Shown: piece by piece, positions 25,207-37,342 of the stretch
Layout of the letters: every line of letters starts with the position of its first letter
How positions within the stretch are numbered: the first letter of the stretch is position 1
Assembly (NCBI GenBank): GCA_006538405.1
Contig: BJKQ01000005.1
Location: 2,356,001 to 2,420,000 of the forward strand
Reading direction: 5' to 3'
Length of the DNA stretch: 64,000 nucleotides
From: Hansfordia pulvinata
Lineage: Eukaryota > Ascomycota > Sordariomycetes > Xylariales
Notes under the pieces: model-generated
Database searches by the model: none
The model's input: only the letters and a program-made list of their open reading frames with translations
Told to the model about the DNA's origin: nothing
Position numbers and translations under genes: made by a program

Positions 25207-26497
25207 CGTCTCTGTCAGCCCCGGGGGCCGGTCTCAGACCCACGGCACCAGGGAAGGCACCCGCCTGTCTCTTTCTGCTTTGTTCTGTGTATGAGTAGGT
25301 AGTGTTACGGTACGCATGAAGCGTGCTCGGAAAGCGTCTTTCAATGGTCAGGAAACAGTCGAGAGGGACTTTGAACGGTGCAGTGGAGGAAGGCAAGATG
25401 GATAATTGCATATGAAGATGCAATACTACCTAACTTCATATGTAATTATTTAAAGAAGACGGTACATGTATCGACGACGACGTTGAACATCCAGTCTGGT
25501 GTTGTGTCACCCGCAGACGGAGTGGGGGCACGCCCAAAAGCACGAGTAACGCGGCGCTGTGACCCGAGCTCCCCCGGTCCAGTCACTCGCGTGTGCTTGC
25601 ATCCATCTTTTTCTCGGCCTGGGCCGCCGGCCCCAATCACGCCACGCCTACCCGGCATCGTGGAATTCCAATAGTGCCGGCGTGGATCCGCTCCTCATTG
25701 ATTGTTCATGCACCACATCCGTATCGGCCGGTACGAGTACTCGTGCGCAAGTACAGAGGTATGTACGAGTACCTAGGTAAAGAGGCAGCTAACTAGGTAG
25801 GTAGGTACTAGCTACTCCAGCGTGCGTTCTCGCGCCTAGGAACTCACCGTCTGCATCTTGTTGAGCCGTACCTTATCCCAAGATGCCCAGCCGAGAAGAG
25901 GGGACGACGGAGGGGGACGAGGAGGGGGGCACGATGGAATGCAATGCAGGCAAATGGAATCATCGACCAGACCAGAACCAGGTCTGAAAGCTACTCCAGT
26001 CGTACCTTGCTCTACCGTAGCGCCGTCCACGCCCCCGCTTTGCCCAGGCTGGGCAGCCTCATCGCTTCTGACAGGAGGAGGGGCCCGGCAAATTGATGGT
26101 GAGAATTGAGGTGGTCCATTGCTTGCTTACTTGCTTGCTTGGCTGCCGGCCTACGGGTACCTCCCACGCGCGGCTTTCTCGGCCCGGCGCTGATAATCAC
26201 CAAAGTGAGGTACTTACTGGTACGAGTGCGTGTACTGTGTGCCGGGATCCCCGACGATGTGAGGTGAGGTTGATGAAGTGAGGTTCATGGATGTCGGCCT
26301 ACGGTACATCCATGTGGTTGGTGGACAGTAATTTACGGAGTCGAATGGATGTGTCTGTCTGTACGTCCAGGGCCTTCAATTGTACTCGCACAGGAGTTGC
26401 TTCCGGGTGTGCTTGTGCTTGTGCGCTCTCGGATCTGTTCGGAGCCTTTCCCTATTCCGCTTCATCGTGGGGATACGAGTACATGGACACGCCCCGA

Positions 26498-26517
26498 GGG
26501 GGGGGGGGGGGGGGGGG
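26498..26517. repeat. 20-nt poly-G tract
   Basis: Twenty consecutive G residues. The exact length in the genome is uncertain for any assembly. Confidence 0.85.
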
Positions 26518-27601
26518 ATCCCGTCAAATGTCCGTTTGTCCCACCGCACCGAGTCCTCGACTGGATCAGAGCCTGTCGATACGGGTTTGTACCGTTGTGA
26601 AAGTCAAGTTCCGTAAAGAAGGTCCCCAGACGAGAAAAAAAAAAAGGGCCAGAGACGGAGCAGGGTCCAGCGAGCGGCAGGACTCACAAAACGAACGGGT
26701 TGCAACGTCGTGAAGGGTTCGCGCCGGGGGGAGGCCGTCAGGCGCCATGTTGGCGCCATCGCACGCACACCCTCCCCTCTCCGCCTCCGCGAGCGCGCAA
26801 TGACGACAAATGGGCCGTGATCAAGCACCTCACCTTGGGTATATGTAGTACAAGGTAATGGAGTGAGTGAGTGGGTGGGTGAGTGGGTGACCGCCCAGAC
26901 AGAGCTACTGCAACCGCTGGGCCGAAGAGGCTGCGAGGTCATGCTTGGCGACATTGGAATGGGGACCCTGACGAGTACGAGATATTACTCGCATGTATCT
27001 CTGGAGGGGTAAGGGAGAAGAAGAAGAAGAAGCAGTAGAACCGGACGCTACACGACACAGGCGCACACACACACACACACCGCCTGCTCTCTCGTCATAT
27101 CACATCATGCGCGCCGGTTGGACGAGGCGTCGAATCGAAGATATGAGCACAGACACACAGACAAGCAACGACCTCTCTCGTCTTCTCCGCTCCGCCCAGG
27201 AGAGAGAAGAGACCAAAAGTCACGGGACGCGCGAGACGGACCGGCCCCATGACTCGTCGATCCCGAACCTCCCGCCGGCCCCCCTGTCATCGACGCCGAC
27301 AGGCAGCCTCGTCCATCCCACACCACAAACTTCTCATTTAGGTAGTAGTTGGGCGCAAGCGCACCCACGTGGGCCGCCTTGCCTGCCCTTCCTCACGGCA
27401 CCACGCCTATAGCTCGCCCCCTCCCCGTAAGGCTGCCGAGTCGGAGAGGGGGAGGGGATGGATGCACGAGTAGTACTTGTAGGTTAAAGTGGTGGTTCTC
27501 TTCACTGTCGACACGGCGCATGACCTCTCATCAAAACCCTGCCCAAGGTATCCTCAGTTCTCACCAACTGGACTGGTATACATCTCCACGACCCGCGTTC
27601 G

Positions 27602-27607
27602 CCCCCC

Positions 27608-27638
<31 letters not shown>

Positions 27639-27647
27639 AAAAAAAAA
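27602..27647. repeat. C27-A19 mononucleotide junction
   Basis: Twenty-seven C directly followed by nineteen A, with no interruption. Confidence 0.85.
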
Positions 27648-28629
27648 GAGCCACCGGCTTCCACGGGAGCAATACTCGTGACATTACGAGTATAAAAAGT
27701 CATACAGCAGCAGGCTGGGCCAGCCTGACGACAGTGGCGGAGCCAATAGTCTGCAATTGTGAAAAGTTGCATCTGGGTAGGTGGTGTGTGCCCCACACTC
27801 GTACCGTAGTCAGTACGCAAGCGAAGAGGGATGGATGGAGATGGCAAAGGAGAAAACGACGACAAGCCGCGATCCCCTCCCCAGTCAAAAAGTCGACCAG
27901 TCATCATCATCATCATCAGCAGCATAGCCCACCCTCATGCTGTGGGGGCGCCAGCGCATACCTACAGTAACCGCCTACTCGTACTACGAGTAACAGACCG
28001 CAAGTCCCCCGCACGACTCGGGCGACGGGACTAGTAAAGGTACTTTTAGTCAGGCGAGGCTGGCTGGCTGGCTGGCTGGCCGCTGATGCTCGTGATACCC
28101 CGTCGCTCTGGCATCATTCCAGCGCCCACACAGTCAGCCTGATGACGGCCTGCCAAGTCCAAGTCCAAGGCCAAGGCCAGGGCTTCCCCTCCCCCTCTCC
28201 CAAAGACCGGCTTCCCCTCCCACCCACGGCTCCGCATACCACGGCACATCATGGAATGGCCGCCAGCCCTGACCCGGCTGCCCTGGTCGGTGAGACATTG
28301 CTCTGCCGTCCGCGACACTCTCCCCCCGAATCCGTGTTGCCGAGACAACCACCTACACCTAAAGCTCTTGTCTTGTCTGCTGTCTCTTCCTCCTTTCAAC
28401 CGTATTCCCTAGATGGTCATGGTCTCACTTCTAGCACCTTACCGCCGGTGGGTGCATCGTGGTCTCAGTTGGAAAAGGGGAGGAGGCGCAAAAAGAAGGA
28501 TTTGGGGGTTGGGGTTCGCTTCCAAGCACACTCTAGGTGCCGCTATGATTGGTATCTCAAAAGCTAGAATAAATAGATCTTTATGTATGTACAACGAAAT
28601 CATCACCCGCCTCACTGGATGCTCGATAT

Positions 28630-30246
28630 CTAAAAGGTCACCAGCGCCGCGGCGCTGCGGGGCACCTCCACCGATGCAACCCCGTTCTTCACCTGCACCT
28701 TCTGCGTGTCGTCCCGCACCCCCGTAACCTCCTTGCCCTGGCTCGCCGCCGTCCACTGGCTGCCGCCGTACGTAATCGTGCTGGCGTCCGCGCTGGCGCC
28801 GTCCGGGCTGCTCAACCGCTTCACCGTCACTTCCGTCACGCCACCCGGCACCTTGAGGTCGACCTGCACGCTCGGCCGCTCTCCGCCCTGCTCCTTGGTC
28901 CAGTACGCCAGGTTCGCAATCACCACCCGCTTCGCCGCGTCGCCCTCGTACGCCGCGTACACGGCCAGGTTGGGCCGCCCCGCGTTCGACGTGTCCAGCT
29001 TCGCCACCCGCGTGTTGCCCGACTTGCCGATGAACTCGGCAAACAGCGGCTGCGAGTAGAAGTTGGCAAACACCTGCGCCTGCTTGCCCGCGCTGTCCAC
29101 CGGCAGCCACAGGTTGTACCCGGCGTGCATGATCTGCTGGTAGTTGATCCGGTCCACCCCAATCGTGATCGCGTACAGGTAGAACTCGAGCTGCCACAGG
29201 GCGCTGCCCAGGCGGTTCTGGTACTCGTACTTGTTGGTCGGCTCAAGCGAGTTGCCCACCTCGTTCAGGATGAAGTCAATGTCGGGCTTGTTCTGCTTCA
29301 GCCACTGGATGCGGGGCTTGAAGGCGTCCAGGTGGTCGTGCGTTGTGCTCAGGGTCATCAGGCCCGACTCGAGGTCGCTGGCACTGCCCGCATTGTTCTG
29401 GTAGTAGTGGTGCGACACCTCCTTGATGTCGTTGTTGCTGTCGATGCCCGCGCCGAAAACGGGGCCGACGGCCAGCGTGTAGGCTTCGGCCGCATAGTTG
29501 TTGACGTTGGCTGCCACGTCAAAGGCAGTGAAGAAGCGGCCAGAGGGCACGTTGGCGCCCTTGATGATGGCTTCGCGGTATTTGGTGTAGGTGTGCGCGT
29601 AACTCTCGTTGGTCAAGGTGCCCTGCCAGTCCGGGGGCGTCAACTTGATGCCGTCTTCGCCGGCGTAGTTCTCGTTGTAGAAGTTGGGCTCGTTGCCGAT
29701 CTGGATCGAGTGGACCTTGTCCGCGCCAATGCCGTCGAGGGCGGTCTTGGCCCACTGCACAGTGGCGCCGACATCCGTGCTGGCCAGAGGGACCTGGACC
29801 ATCCAAGAGGCGGCAGGGAAGTTCTTGGTGAGAGCCCAGTACGAAGGGCCGATCGTGGTGTGGCCAATGTCCTGGTAGTTGTTCTGCTCGGCAACAGGCA
29901 GACCGGGCTCCTTCTGATCAGGCTTATACTTGCCATAGTCAGAAGAGGTACCACCCAGTCGGATGATGGCCTGGCCGCCGGTTCGAGAGGTGATGGCGTC
30001 GATCAGATTCAGCGAAAATTGGTTGGTGTTGCCGTCGTCGGTCTGGGCGTAGCGCACAAAGGAGGAACCCTCAAAGGCAAAGCCAGCAAAGTCCTTGCTG
30101 ACAGGGCCGGAGGCACCCCCTGGGACTGCGCCGGGGACTTCCAGCGCATAGTTGTGAGGTAGTTGTTGTCTGGGGAGGATAGCCGTCAGCGCCGGCGTGG
30201 CCAAAGAGGCCAGGCTCAGAAGCGAGAAACCCATGGTGCGTTGCAA
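28630..30246 (-). CDS. Secreted GH79 glycosidase (beta-glucuronidase-like)
   Basis: A 538-residue intronless protein with a signal peptide (MGFSLLSLASLATPALTA, start at Met1 or Met5). It has the (beta/alpha)8 fold of glycoside hydrolase family 79, to which heparanase and fungal endo-beta-glucuronidases belong. The acid/base is probably Glu186 in IQIGNEPNFY and the nucleophile Glu329 in DFILNEVGN, both in the expected contexts. The C-terminal 90 or so residues form the small beta domain typical of the fungal members. It probably removes glucuronic acid or its methyl ether from arabinogalactan or other polysaccharides outside the cell; exact substrate and endo/exo action are not readable. A TATA-like element lies 135 bp upstream. 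No defect is seen. Confidence 0.9.
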   Translation of the reverse strand: MQRTMGFSLLSLASLATPALTAILPRQQLPHNYALEVPGAVPGGASGPVSKDFAGFAFEGSSFVRYAQTDDGNTNQFSLNLIDAITSRTGGQAIIRLGGTSSDYGKYKPDQKEPGLPVAEQNNYQDIGHTTIGPSYWALTKNFPAASWMVQVPLASTDVGATVQWAKTALDGIGADKVHSIQIGNEPNFYNENYAGEDGIKLTPPDWQGTLTNESYAHTYTKYREAIIKGANVPSGRFFTAFDVAANVNNYAAEAYTLAVGPVFGAGIDSNNDIKEVSHHYYQNNAGSASDLESGLMTLSTTHDHLDAFKPRIQWLKQNKPDIDFILNEVGNSLEPTNKYEYQNRLGSALWQLEFYLYAITIGVDRINYQQIMHAGYNLWLPVDSAGKQAQVFANFYSQPLFAEFIGKSGNTRVAKLDTSNAGRPNLAVYAAYEGDAAKRVVIANLAYWTKEQGGERPSVQVDLKVPGGVTEVTVKRLSSPDGASADASTITYGGSQWTAASQGKEVTGVRDDTQKVQVKNGVASVEVPRSAAALVTF

Positions 30247-30380
30247 GCTGGACTGGATGGGAGGGAAAGAGCAGTCCTTTTCCAGGGAGGAGTGACCGGG
30301 GGAAGTAATGTTTGTTTAAGGCAAAGACATTGGGTCAAGGGGCGGGGGGACGGAATAGTTGGGGTGGAAGGGGACGAGGA

Positions 30381-30388
30381 TATATATA
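30381..30388 (-). promoter_or_regulatory. TATA box candidate of GH79 gene
   Basis: TATATATA, read on the minus strand, sits 135-142 bp upstream of the GH79 start in otherwise mixed sequence. A good position for a core promoter. Confidence 0.45.
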
Positions 30389-33300
30389 ATTCGATGCGGC
30401 AAGTATGTGAGAGCAAGGTATAAGAGCTTGGGTAAGAAAAGTACTTACGGATGCAGGACCTTCTGGGTAGCAGGCATGGAGGTATCTGCAATGAGATACG
30501 CGTTCCAAAGACGACCACCGATAGTGGGCAGATACATCACGGCGGCGTAGGTGGGTTAGCGAGCGGGAGTGGGCTGGGCAAGGCCACCGATGGGGACCAG
30601 GATTAGGATTGCGGTGATCCTGTCACTCGCAGCTGGTACTGGTAGACTACTCCGGGGGTGGCGTCGGAGGCGAATGCAGGGCAATCTCAGAGAAGCCTCC
30701 ACGCAGCAGGGCGGCGGCTCCGTAGGTCTGGTGCAGTAAGCACCGGGTGTGAAGCTGGTGGTGGTGGTGCTCGTGCTCGTGCTCGTGCAGATAGATGCTG
30801 CTGGGGCTCCGCAGGGCGGGGCGCAAGTAGACGACTGAGCCGGCGGCGGGCGGGCGGGCGGGCAAGCGAGTCCGCAGCTTGGGGGGTTGCGTCGAAGCCA
30901 AGACGATGGGCGAGTCACGCGGGGCGGGATTTCAAGCGAGGTTGCCGAGCAAGAAAATGTCTTTGACGCGATGCAGATGATTGATGTCGCGATGGGTGAC
31001 GGGCTGGAGACGATGTGGCCGCGGCAGGCGGGAGAGATGCAACAGGGTGCGCTGGGTGACGGCGGGTGACGACGGGCGACAGCAGGCGTTGGAGGAGGGG
31101 TTGAGCATGCGCCGTGGGTCGGTTGGTCGGTCGTGACGGCACGCAGCGGCGCACGTTGTTGGGTGCTGGCAGCGCTGCCTGCAGTGCAGGCCGTTGTTGC
31201 GCACCTCGCCCACGCTCTCCCGTTGTCTCTGGCCCTCTCTCTTCTTCATGCTGGACCGGGCCTAGGCGTGTGGGGAGGGAGGCTTTTGCGGGCCAGCGAC
31301 GGATCTCAGGCCATGTGGATCCGGCATCAGCACAAGACTGACTGGCTGGAATGACGATCGTCGAGCCGACGTGTTCGCCTTGCGTGGTGCTGGTCCGGCA
31401 CTCCGGCTCGTCCACTGCCGTTGCTGCGTGGGCCAGCCTGTCATGCTTGTCCACAGTGTCGTGCTGCTGGGCCTCTTGACGTTCTCTCTGGGCTGTCGTA
31501 GCGCTTGGGTCATGGCGTTGACCGGGCCCATCCCCTGCTAGTCGACTGCCTGACTGAATGACTGACTGCGACTGGATCCATGCTGGCGGCGGCGCGGCGC
31601 TGCAGTCAGACGCAGATTATCGCGTCTCGTCAGTATAGCAATGGCTTGCATCAACGCAGCTAGCGAATCGGAGCACCGATGGGCACGATTCTAGCCGGAT
31701 CTGGGCAACGCCTCTGTTCGCATGACAGCTCGACCGACAGGAGCGATCGAGGTGACCAACCTACTCGTACGAGTAGGGCTTGTGACCAAGAGCGGGACGG
31801 GTAACAGTCGTCGTGACGGGACGCTTGGGAAGTCCGGAGGGCTCGGTCGGACCAGACCGGGAACCCTCGACCGCTTCGGTGCTCCTGCAGCAGCGCGCTG
31901 AGGGACGATTGCAGGGTGAGCGCGGGCGGCGGGCCTCGCGCGTCGAATGCGGATAGACACCTATAGATAGATGAACACGGGTGCTGCTGGGGTGGGCATC
32001 CGCCGGATTGACGCCGAAGCGGCAGCATTGATGAATGGGATGATGGATCTTGTTTTGCGGCGGGGGTTCAAGACGGCGACGACGACGGCGACGGGGGCCC
32101 TGGGCTGGTCTGGCCCAGCCATGATGTCTTTGCTCGATCTAGGTACCGTATCTAGTAAATCTACATGCGTAGGTACATGGGATGGTAGATCCAGTGGTGA
32201 TGTCTCGATCTGGATGGTTCTTTCCCATTTCCAATTTCCCATTCTCGTACGAGTGAGCACCTTCCTACGCGCACCCGCCTCTCCGTGATAGAATGTATTG
32301 GTTGTACGTGGATCAATCGGAAGGTTCGAACGTGGGCGAACAGATTCATGCAAGGTAGTAGGTATCTGCAGAATACCTCCCTGCTCAGTATTTGTAGCGC
32401 TCGACCAGGTGCTTCGTGGTGGAACGTTCGCCTTCGGAGTACTCAAGCCGCCCGAATGCCCTACCAGCAGCCACTGTACCTCGATCGTGCGCAGGTGTCC
32501 CCTCAGATGCTCTCCGCGAAGTACCTTAGGTAACCTTACAATCACAATCGTAAATAGAGCTGGAGGTACGCCGTCCGAGACAGCAGGCACTGCCTCGGCG
32601 GGAATCTGCGCGTATCTTCTGAAGGCGGTGCCTTAGGTAAGGTAAGGGAGGCGACAGCAACATCCCCGATTGGAGAGATCTAAGAGAATGCTGGGAATGA
32701 CCTCCACCAACCAGCGCAGCAGCTTCGCTGCCGCCCGCAACCAACACCGACCTCCGCTCCGCTCCGTCTGCCTGTCTACCTGTCCCGCACTTCCCTTCCC
32801 GTTGCTGCCATCCATGCGTCTTGGACATTCCAGCCCACGCCCGCCCGATGCGCCGCCTGCCCCAACCGGCTGCGCCGTTGCCACGCGGCCATGGCACGTC
32901 GCGCCGTCGCCCGGCCTACTCACACAGGCGCTCCAACCGCCGCCCCCCAGCTCGCCGACTGCTCGTACCACGACCGGAGCATCAGGACGACCTTCAGCTT
33001 GCCGCAGTGCGTGGCAAACTTGTGCCATGCCTTTCGGCAGGAAGCCCGACCCTGCTCGACGGGGCTTCGCCATGCGAGACAGGATTCCAGCTGGGACCCG
33101 CTTCCAGAACACATTGGTAAGGATCCCGACAGCCGCGGGTGCCTGGGCCCCGGGTCAGACTGGGGAGGCACAGCCCGGGCTGCGAGTGTCCCCTGCTCTA
33201 CTGAGACACGGGCTGGACGAAGGCTGATGGACACTGTTATCATTTCAGGTGCTTGGAGATTGGTGACCAGGGAACTGCATGGCCGGCTTTTGCTGGGAAC

Positions 33301-36300
33301 GGCAACAGCAGCAAGCCGCATCCGCCGCCAACAACCCAGCCGGATGCCTGAGCGGCACGCCGAAGACGCCGACAATCTATTTGTCTATGGTTGACTTACT
33401 TGGCTGGCTTTGTGGCTGCCAGTCTGCCGCGCCCATGTGGCTGTTCCTGGCGCCTGTCTCACCGGAACAAAAGCCCAGTGGCAACATCCGTCGGCGTCCG
33501 CGCCCGCCCCAATTTGCTTTGCTCACAATTAGAGCCAATTTTCGCCGCGTTGGGTCTTATTGGCATGACACCAGCTCGGCATCAGCATCCAAACGCTGGC
33601 GCGCAACATCTGGATATCGGACCTCTTCGAGTACCCGTGGCCTTGGCTGGATCCTCGAGGCCGAGGGCCAATTGCATCGCGGCCGATCGCCTCGCCTCAA
33701 CCCGCATCCTCTGGGCGCTGAAAGCGGCGACCTTCACATACCGGGCATAATCTCAATCTCGGACCCGCTGTTTAGGGCTGGGCCGGCCCTGGTCGCTGCG
33801 CTGACAGCTATCCGCCGTTCCCAAAATAAGCGTTTCCGCTCCATGGCCCCTAGCCAAGACCTCGGCAGCCATCCCTGGCAGGCGAAAAGCATGCTCCGTG
33901 GGCCGCGGTGGTCTCGACGTCGCCTCTGTGCACGAGGTGGTCGGATCTCACTTTCGCTCAGGGCGGCATGGTGTAAATCAGGTGGTAAATATCGCCTCGC
34001 AAGGATCGTACACTGCGCGCGCTTGCTCTGCGTCCAGAAGCGTGGGCTAGTTGAGTATCTCCTTCACAGCACCGTCACAATGGAGAGACCGCACATAGTT
34101 CTACGAGTACGGAGATTGCTGCCTACAGGTGGCAACTGTCGCGACTGATCGTGGCTGTGGCCCAGCTTGAGTCCAGCGCGGCCAATCCGACATGCGATTC
34201 GACAACTTTATTTCCTTCCTGTCCGTATCTATTCGTGTCGCCCGCCAATCTATCTATCGGCGCCACCACATCACGGGGAGCACCAACACAGCGATCCTCA
34301 TGAACGTAGCCTCTATGCCAAAATCCCGAATGCCCTGCTGATGGCCGGGGACTTCGAGACTATTGATTGGGTCTTGACATCGAATCGGGTTTCTAGAATG
34401 CCCATCCTGCCGAGTCGACCGCCACTGGTAAGTGGGGGAGGTCTGTCGCGGGAACCCGAGGGGCAAGCTCCAAGGACTGTGAACAGGTCCGAGCGACACT
34501 GACCGATTCCCATCGCAGCCCTCCATCTCCCTCGACTAGATATCGGCCGATTTTGCAGGAGCCAGGGCAATCCCCTTCCAGATTGACTGACAGACCTAGT
34601 CGTACATTGGAGGTGTCGCGAAGTGCGTCGCGTCAATCAGTCAACTCTGAGACTCTGGTCCGGACTATCGAGTCCCTTCTCGGCCACCACCAACTACCAA
34701 CTTGATGTAGTTGAAATCTCGCAACACGAGCAGCTCTGCGTGCAGAACCCACCACTGGGGTTGATCTTTGCTCTCTAGGGCGACGCTGCAAAGCTTGTTC
34801 AGCAGGAAGAAGCAACCCGAGAGACACGCGACACGGCACGGCACTTACGCAATCACAAGAAATCTCGTGGCCCATGCCGTGTCCCGTCTCGCACCGGCAG
34901 CGCGGTTGTGGCGGGTCATTACGCCAACGAAACCGACTCGGCAGACCGCGCCGGTGCTCATAAAGTGATTCTTGAACGAACGCTCTCATCGGCCGACGAC
35001 ATTGTCGCCCAACGCCGAATTGCACTGCACACGGCTATGGTTACATAGCTTGGTGCTGGCAGAGTCTGCGGTTTGGTATCGGTCGAACGTAATGACACCA
35101 TTGCTGTCACGAGGTCCTCCGTTTGTGCTGCCCTAACACGGCGCAGCTGTCCCGGGTTCCAGCACTCGCAGCACGCGGTCTGTAGTTCGGATCTCAACTC
35201 TCTCCCTTCTGCCGCCAACTACAAAAGCTCTGGGTGTCCTGCTTCGATTGGATCAACAAGCCTGAGCCTGGCTACGGAGTGCTGAGATATGGGATCGGCT
35301 CGAGAAAGCGATCTTGTCTATGACTTGCGACACGCCGTCTTCCACTCCAGTCTGCGAATGGACTGCTACTTCGCACGTATCCAGCTTTAACACGTCTTCT
35401 GCATCGCACATAGATCACGTGCCTACGTTTCAGTGAAGCTACGACGGCTTTCGGAGTGCCTTAGATGCGCAGATGAAGACTCTTCCCTTGCTTGGCGTGC
35501 AGTCTCTTCTCGTCCGGCAAGTCGGCGGGCACATCCGGACTGGCAGAACTCTAAATGTCCGGTTCCAACCTAATGCACTCAAGGAGGAGGAGAAAGAAAA
35601 ACAGGTGTTGGTCCCATTCTACATGAGAGCATCGTCAGCTATCGAGCCAACCCAATTCAACAAAGACTGCAAAACACGTAGACTAATCGGACGCATCCGA
35701 GCAGCCTGCCGATGAATGTTGACCCATTCATTACGTAGGTCCATGCGACTGAACACGACCCCCGCGCTCCTCGCGGCCATCAATGGCGGCGCTGAAGATG
35801 ACTCCGGGGTCCCAACTTCTTCTTTTCACTTCCTTCGCATGCCTTAGCGAACTCTCTGCAACGGAACGGGTTCTCAGGAAACTCTCAGCTGTGGCCCAGA
35901 CCAGCTCGTCGAAGAGGCTTATCCGATGACCAGCACCGCATAACAGAAAGCTGCCGCAACTCTGCGACGTATGTATTTGTTTGACCAATTGCAGGCAGAC
36001 CTTGCGTTGCCTTGCGGCAGCATGGTCCTGCGAGGCCATAAAGTTTCCCGGCCGCATATGAGCAGAGCGGAAAGCACGTTGGAACTCTCAGGGGCCGTGT
36101 CGAAACTCCACGTTCTCGTGCTAAGGCTCCTCAACCAGCGTATTGCACTCATATATCTCTCCCTCAAATATTCCACCTTGCACTCTACATCTCCTCCTCG
36201 AATATTTCACCTTCCATCGCCATACTATCCGCAAACTTGACCACATCTACCAGCATCTACATCATCGCACCTGTAATCTATATTACATTTCCCAGCCTCA

Positions 36301-36319
36301 CTCTACTACCACCGCGAGT
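30389..36319. other. Long intergenic region
   Basis: I see no conserved gene in nearly 6 kb. Open frames on both strands are Ala/Arg/Pro-rich and lack motifs. Notable items are a GTGCTC tandem near 30767-30790, the 16-bp palindrome at 31761-31776, TACGAGTA at 34102, and pieces of the GGTACCT/TAAGGTA word family around 32520-32650. Unrecognised short or diverged genes remain possible. Confidence 0.45.
31761..31776. repeat. Perfect 16-bp palindrome of the octamer motif
   Basis: CTACTCGTACGAGTAG equals its own reverse complement and consists of two overlapping, inverted TACGAGTA octamers. Confidence 0.85.
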
Positions 36320-36799
36320 ATGTCGCCCGCTCCCTACTGCCCCCGCTGCCTGAAGTCTTCCGCCAGCAAGGTCTGCAAGAACCCTGCCGGAACACTCGCC
36401 CGACACCCCGTTCCCGACAGAGACGGGCAGGACGACGATAAGAAGAAGCCCAACGACACGTCCAAGCCCCTCGCCGCCCAGAGTTCCGGGCCCCTCGTTG
36501 TTCAGAACATCGACGGCACTAGAGGAGCAGACTCGAACGAGGGCGGAAGCGAAGAAGGCATGCCGGATGCCGCGGAATGGTCCTCGGAGTACGACGCCGA
36601 CGACGAGATGGCGGGCTCCGACGGCTCCGACGAGATGGCGGGCTCCGACGGCTCCGACGGCGGCAGCAACACCAATGGCTGCCAATGCGAGGTCAAACAC
36701 GTGTTTTACGTCGACGACAAGACCGGAGAGCTATGGATCCGCTGGTACACACCCGGCGAGCCGGGGTGCCGGCATTGGCGAGAACATGGTGATCACTGA
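36320..36799 (+). CDS. Small acidic hypothetical protein
   Basis: A 159-residue frame starting at MSPAPYCPRC. The frame is open upstream, but that part is AT-rich leader. A CxxC pair and a third Cys lie in the first 20 residues. A Lys/Asp-rich linker follows, then an acidic region with a duplicated DEMAGSDGS unit, and a compact end with FYVDDKTGELWIRWYTPGEP. The end looks like a small beta structure. I recognise no family. The Cys pattern at the start and the well-formed C-terminus argue for a real gene. Confidence 0.5.
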   Translation: MSPAPYCPRCLKSSASKVCKNPAGTLARHPVPDRDGQDDDKKKPNDTSKPLAAQSSGPLVVQNIDGTRGADSNEGGSEEGMPDAAEWSSEYDADDEMAGSDGSDEMAGSDGSDGGSNTNGCQCEVKHVFYVDDKTGELWIRWYTPGEPGCRHWREHGDH

Positions 36800-37342
36800 T
36801 CGTGGCGTTGGCCCTGATTGACGGCGGGCACGTCGCAGCCATCACCGTTCTCCCAGCACCCCGCGAGAAGGAAGGTGATGCTGCGAATCTGATGAACTCA
36901 CTGGTGCCTAAAGTAAGCCAGCCACCTGCCTCGCTCACAACTGAGGTTATCCATCGTTGCTAATCATCCTTCCACCTAGCTATAGGGCGACCACATTTGG
37001 GCACGTGGCTGACCGTTCGAGAGTACCCTAACGCACGCACGAAATACCATCGGACCCTCTCCATGTCATTGTTTTTGTTTGTCCATCTACTGGGAGCCCT
37101 GACATTCCGTATTTGCTTGTTCAGTATCATTTCTTGTTCAGTATCATTTAAAGTTCTCACACCCATAGCTTAGGTATACGCGGGAAAGCGAGGCTGATGT
37201 GGGTTGCATTCTTTGAGCGGTTCAGCCGCCCTCTGATCTGACTGCACCTTCCTACCTCCCTTGCTCATATATATATAGGCTAAAATGTGTATGGGTGCGT
37301 CGTCTGATTCCATAGGTTAGTCAGTATACGAGCATGTTAATA
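36800..37342. other. Intergenic region
   Basis: No gene recognised. It becomes AT-rich towards the right (TATATATATA at about 37267) before the MITE. Confidence 0.5.

Larger units (their letters stand above)
22540..28629. other. Long intergenic region, simple repeats
   Basis: Six kilobases without a supported gene. It contains a strongly GC-rich, CpG-dense patch (about 23560-23950), a 15-nt G run (24183-24197), (CT)n/(CTT)n tracts, a (GA)n tract at about 25178-25206, a 20-nt G run, a C27A19 junction, and TACGAGTA-type octamers at 25732, 25764, 26474, 27685, 27976 and 27985. At 27685-27698 an octamer overlaps TATAAAAA, but no gene follows. Confidence 0.5.

Noticed and set aside
27685..27699. 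TACGAGTATAAAAAG as a promoter
   Set aside because: A TATA-like word overlaps the octamer, but no coding or RNA gene follows on that strand.
29125..30162. Long plus-strand frame of 345 codons
   Set aside because: Lies antisense inside the GH79 gene and mirrors its codon structure; a shadow frame.
32670..33394. Several 100-185 codon frames
   Set aside because: Ala/Arg/Pro-rich, mutually overlapping on both strands, no domain and no plausible splice structure.
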